Assembly (NCBI GenBank): GCA_902475435.1
Contig: CABRZL010000096.1
Coordinates: forward strand, 1 to 7,211
Origin: an uncultured Eubacteriales bacterium
GTDB taxonomy: Bacteria; Bacillota; Clostridia; Oscillospirales; Oscillospiraceae
Direction of reading: 5' to 3'
DNA: 7,211 bases
The notes under the pieces are model-generated. The model saw nothing but the letters and a program-made list of their open reading frames with translations. It did no database searches and was not told where the DNA came from. Below are positions 5,688-7,211 of this stretch, piece by piece. Positions within the stretch are counted from its first letter, which is position 1; the number at the start of each line of letters is the position of its first letter. Position numbers and translations under genes: made by a program.

Positions 5688-5710
5688 GGAATATCTAGGC
5701 ACGGTATAAT
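5682..5710 (+). promoter_or_regulatory. Sigma-A-type promoter of the LysR gene
   Basis: TTGAAA (5682-5687) and TATAAT (5705-5710) are separated by exactly 17 nt. The predicted start near 5717 leaves a short leader holding AAAGGAG (5723-5729) before the ATG at 5739. This is the best-formed promoter in the window. Confidence 0.75.
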
Positions 5711-5738
5711 CAAACCGCTATGAAAGGAGAAATATCAA

Positions 5739-6614
5739 ATGGAATTGCGAGTATTGCGGTATTTTGTGGAGGCGGCCAGAGAAAAAAGCATGACGAATGC
5801 TGCATTAAAACTTCATGTGACCCAGCCTACTTTATCCAAACAAATCAAAGAATTAGAGAGGGAGCTGGGGCAACGGCTATTCATCCGCGGAAACTACAAC
5901 ATTCATCTTACGCCAGAAGGTGAAATACTTTATAAACGTGCGATAGATATTCTGGAAATGGTGGACTTAACGGCGTCGGAATTTGCCTCCATGCACGAAT
6001 TTAATGGTGGAAACCTGTATCTAGGCTGTGCAGAATCAGACGGAATTGCTTTACTGGCAAAAATCGCAAAGAAGCTTCGTTCCGAATATAATAATCTGCA
6101 CTTCCATCTATATAGTGGAAATGCAGAGACAGTGTGTGAACGACTGGATAAAGGGCTGCTGGATTTTGCAGTTGTGGTACAAAACATAGACCTATCCAAA
6201 TATGCATATTTAAATTTACCTGTCACAGATACATGGGGTGTAATTATGCGGAAAGACAGCCCTATGGTATTTAAAACGGCCATTTCCATAGAGGAATTGA
6301 CAAAGCTGCCTCTGATTGTATCCAGACAAGGCGCAACTAACGAAATGCCGGAATGGCTGCAAAAGAACTATGACCGGCTCAATATCGTTGCAACTTACGA
6401 TCTGATCTTTAACGCCTCAATCTTGGTGCGGGAAGGGCTGGGTTATGCACTGGGCTTTGATAAGCTGGTCAATACAGGAGTAGAAAGTGTTCTGTGTTTT
6501 CGGCCGGTTATTCCAACCATCACCTCTCCCATGCGGCTAATCTGGAGAAAGGATCAGCAGCCCTCCAGGACTGCTGAATTATTTCTCAAAGAAGTAAGGC
6601 ACATTTGTAGATAA
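5739..6614 (+). CDS. LysR-family transcriptional regulator
   Basis: This 291-residue DNA-binding regulator has the full LysR length. The N-terminal winged HTH spans about 1-60, with the familiar pattern LRYFVEAAREKSMTNAALKLHVTQPTLSKQIKELE and RLFIR. A linker helix follows (about 60-88), then the substrate-binding co-inducer domain from about 91 (GNLYLGCAES) to the end. The start is well supported: AAAGGAG precedes the ATG, and MELRVLRYF is the usual family opening. The gene is divergent from the acetyltransferase-hydrolase-flavoprotein-reductase operon, 132 bp away from the TTG start, so by the usual LysR layout it probably regulates that operon and itself. The co-inducer is unknown. It converges on the partial flavodoxin gene at 6808. 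Confidence 0.95.
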   Translation: MELRVLRYFVEAAREKSMTNAALKLHVTQPTLSKQIKELERELGQRLFIRGNYNIHLTPEGEILYKRAIDILEMVDLTASEFASMHEFNGGNLYLGCAESDGIALLAKIAKKLRSEYNNLHFHLYSGNAETVCERLDKGLLDFAVVVQNIDLSKYAYLNLPVTDTWGVIMRKDSPMVFKTAISIEELTKLPLIVSRQGATNEMPEWLQKNYDRLNIVATYDLIFNASILVREGLGYALGFDKLVNTGVESVLCFRPVIPTITSPMRLIWRKDQQPSRTAELFLKEVRHICR

Positions 6615-6717
6615 ACGTTTTACCGGCTGTCGACATCATCAAAGTAAAAATGGCATTGCTCACAAATAAACAGGCTATGATCTCCTCTGCAATGCTCTTT
6701 TAAGCTCCTACAAATGT
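6601..6717. repeat. 10-bp inverted repeat bracketing the LysR 3' end
   Basis: ACATTTGTAG (6601-6610, within the last LysR codons) is perfectly complementary to CTACAAATGT (6708-6717). A nested pair GCATTGC/GCAATGC (6653-6659 with 6689-6695) lies inside. Together they could fold the 3' untranslated region into a long two-level stem. No T-tract directly follows the outer arm. It could be a 3' stability structure or chance. Confidence 0.35.
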
Positions 6718-6723
6718 CTCTAC

Positions 6724-6745
6724 AGAAATGCTTGTCTGCATTTCT
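6724..6745. terminator. Candidate bidirectional terminator between convergent genes
   Basis: AGAAATGC (6724-6731) pairs perfectly with GCATTTCT (6738-6745) around a TTGTCT loop. It sits between the converging LysR gene and the flavodoxin gene, where a terminator is expected. There is no good T-run on either side, so termination strength is doubtful. Confidence 0.3.
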
Positions 6746-6807
6746 TGGCCACTAAAATCATGACAGCCTCCCTGTATTTTACACTAAATTTTATACTAAA
6801 GCCCGTA

Positions 6808-7211
6808 TTATTGAATAGATTTTCCGAGTTCATAGGCTTCTTGAATTTCGGGCTTTCCTTGGATGTCACCCACCCTCATGTTCCCGCCGGCAAGAACATG
6901 GCCGAGATTTTTCCAACGTAAATGCTCCATCAGGTGATCGTAATACGTAAGCACATCCTCAAAGCCGTGGCCCTCTGCCGCCATCAGGAGGGCAGCAGCC
7001 CTATCATGTCCTCTGAGAAGGTTGCCGTCGCCTTCTTCCAGCGCAAACAAACGGTCAATAGCAGTTCTAATTTGACCGCTCATATTCCAGTAATATAAAG
7101 GTGTCGCCAACACAATTACGTCGCATTCCTTTACGGCCGGATAGATTTTGTCCATATCATCTTTTTGAACGCAGGGACATTCCCGACTACTGTGACCGCC
7201 AAAGCATCCTT
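6808..7211 (-). CDS. Flavodoxin-fold NAD(P)H-dependent oxidoreductase, 5' end beyond the window
   Basis: The frame stays open through the right edge, so the N-terminal roughly 50 residues, including the FMN phosphate loop, are missing. An internal ATG at 7155 is not the real start: the 18 codons before it read GCFGGHSSRECPCVQKDD, the usual segment of these flavoproteins. TPLYYWNMSGQIRTAIDR is the flavin-contacting motif. The C-terminus (GDIQGKPEIQEAYELGKSI) closely parallels that of the 3417-3962 flavoprotein (GTIQGNPAMQKAFDAGREI), so the two are paralogues. Here the second and third Isf cysteine positions are Gly and Ser, so a [4Fe-4S] cluster is not expected and it is probably FMN-only. It is convergent with LysR and probably belongs to a separate transcript. 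Confidence 0.9.
   Translation of the reverse strand, partial: GCFGGHSSRECPCVQKDDMDKIYPAVKECDVIVLATPLYYWNMSGQIRTAIDRLFALEEGDGNLLRGHDRAAALLMAAEGHGFEDVLTYYDHLMEHLRWKNLGHVLAGGNMRVGDIQGKPEIQEAYELGKSIQ

Noticed and set aside
6625..6768. GGCTGTC (6625-6631) complementary to GACAGCC (6762-6768)
   Set aside because: A 7-bp match this far apart is expected by chance, and it would cross the 6601-6717 pairing.

Overview
The window looks like chromosomal DNA from a Gram-positive anaerobe, most likely a gut Clostridia (Lachnospiraceae or Ruminococcaceae type). This is inferred from purine-rich Shine-Dalgarno sequences, TTG and GTG starts, sigma-A-like promoters, and oxygen-sensitive Fe-S and flavin reductases. 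No rRNA or other marker gene confirms it.

Layout. Positions 1-1260 hold an IS3-family insertion sequence with one intact single-frame transposase on the minus strand (86-1237). Just upstream on the same strand is a small orphan helix-turn-helix protein (1279-1560). Positions 1600-2328 have no convincing gene. Instead they carry a run of strong hairpins, at least three followed by T-tracts in the + direction, plus a 13-bp direct repeat. Positions 5606-2329 (minus strand) form a compact four-gene operon: hexapeptide sugar O-acetyltransferase, alpha/beta hydrolase with a Cys nucleophile, Isf-type flavoprotein, and aldo/keto reductase with a C-terminal ferredoxin-like domain. A LysR-type regulator (5739-6614, +) is divergent from the operon, and the two probably share a promoter region. 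After a convergent intergenic gap, a second flavodoxin-fold oxidoreductase (minus) enters from the right edge and is cut by the window end.

How the genes may work together. The LysR protein probably controls the operon and itself from the 5607-5738 intergenic region. The flavoprotein has an intact C-x2-C-x2-C-x5-C motif and is coupled by an ATGA overlap to a reductase that also carries Fe-S cysteines. This suggests a small electron-transfer and reduction module. The hydrolase and acetyltransferase could modify the same class of small molecule. The substrate cannot be read from sequence, and detoxification or redox-stress response is only a guess.

I do not see clear evidence of a wholly new system. 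The least explained parts are the hairpin cluster at 1600-2080 with its neighbouring HTH gene, and the substituted Fe-S motif in the aldo/keto reductase.
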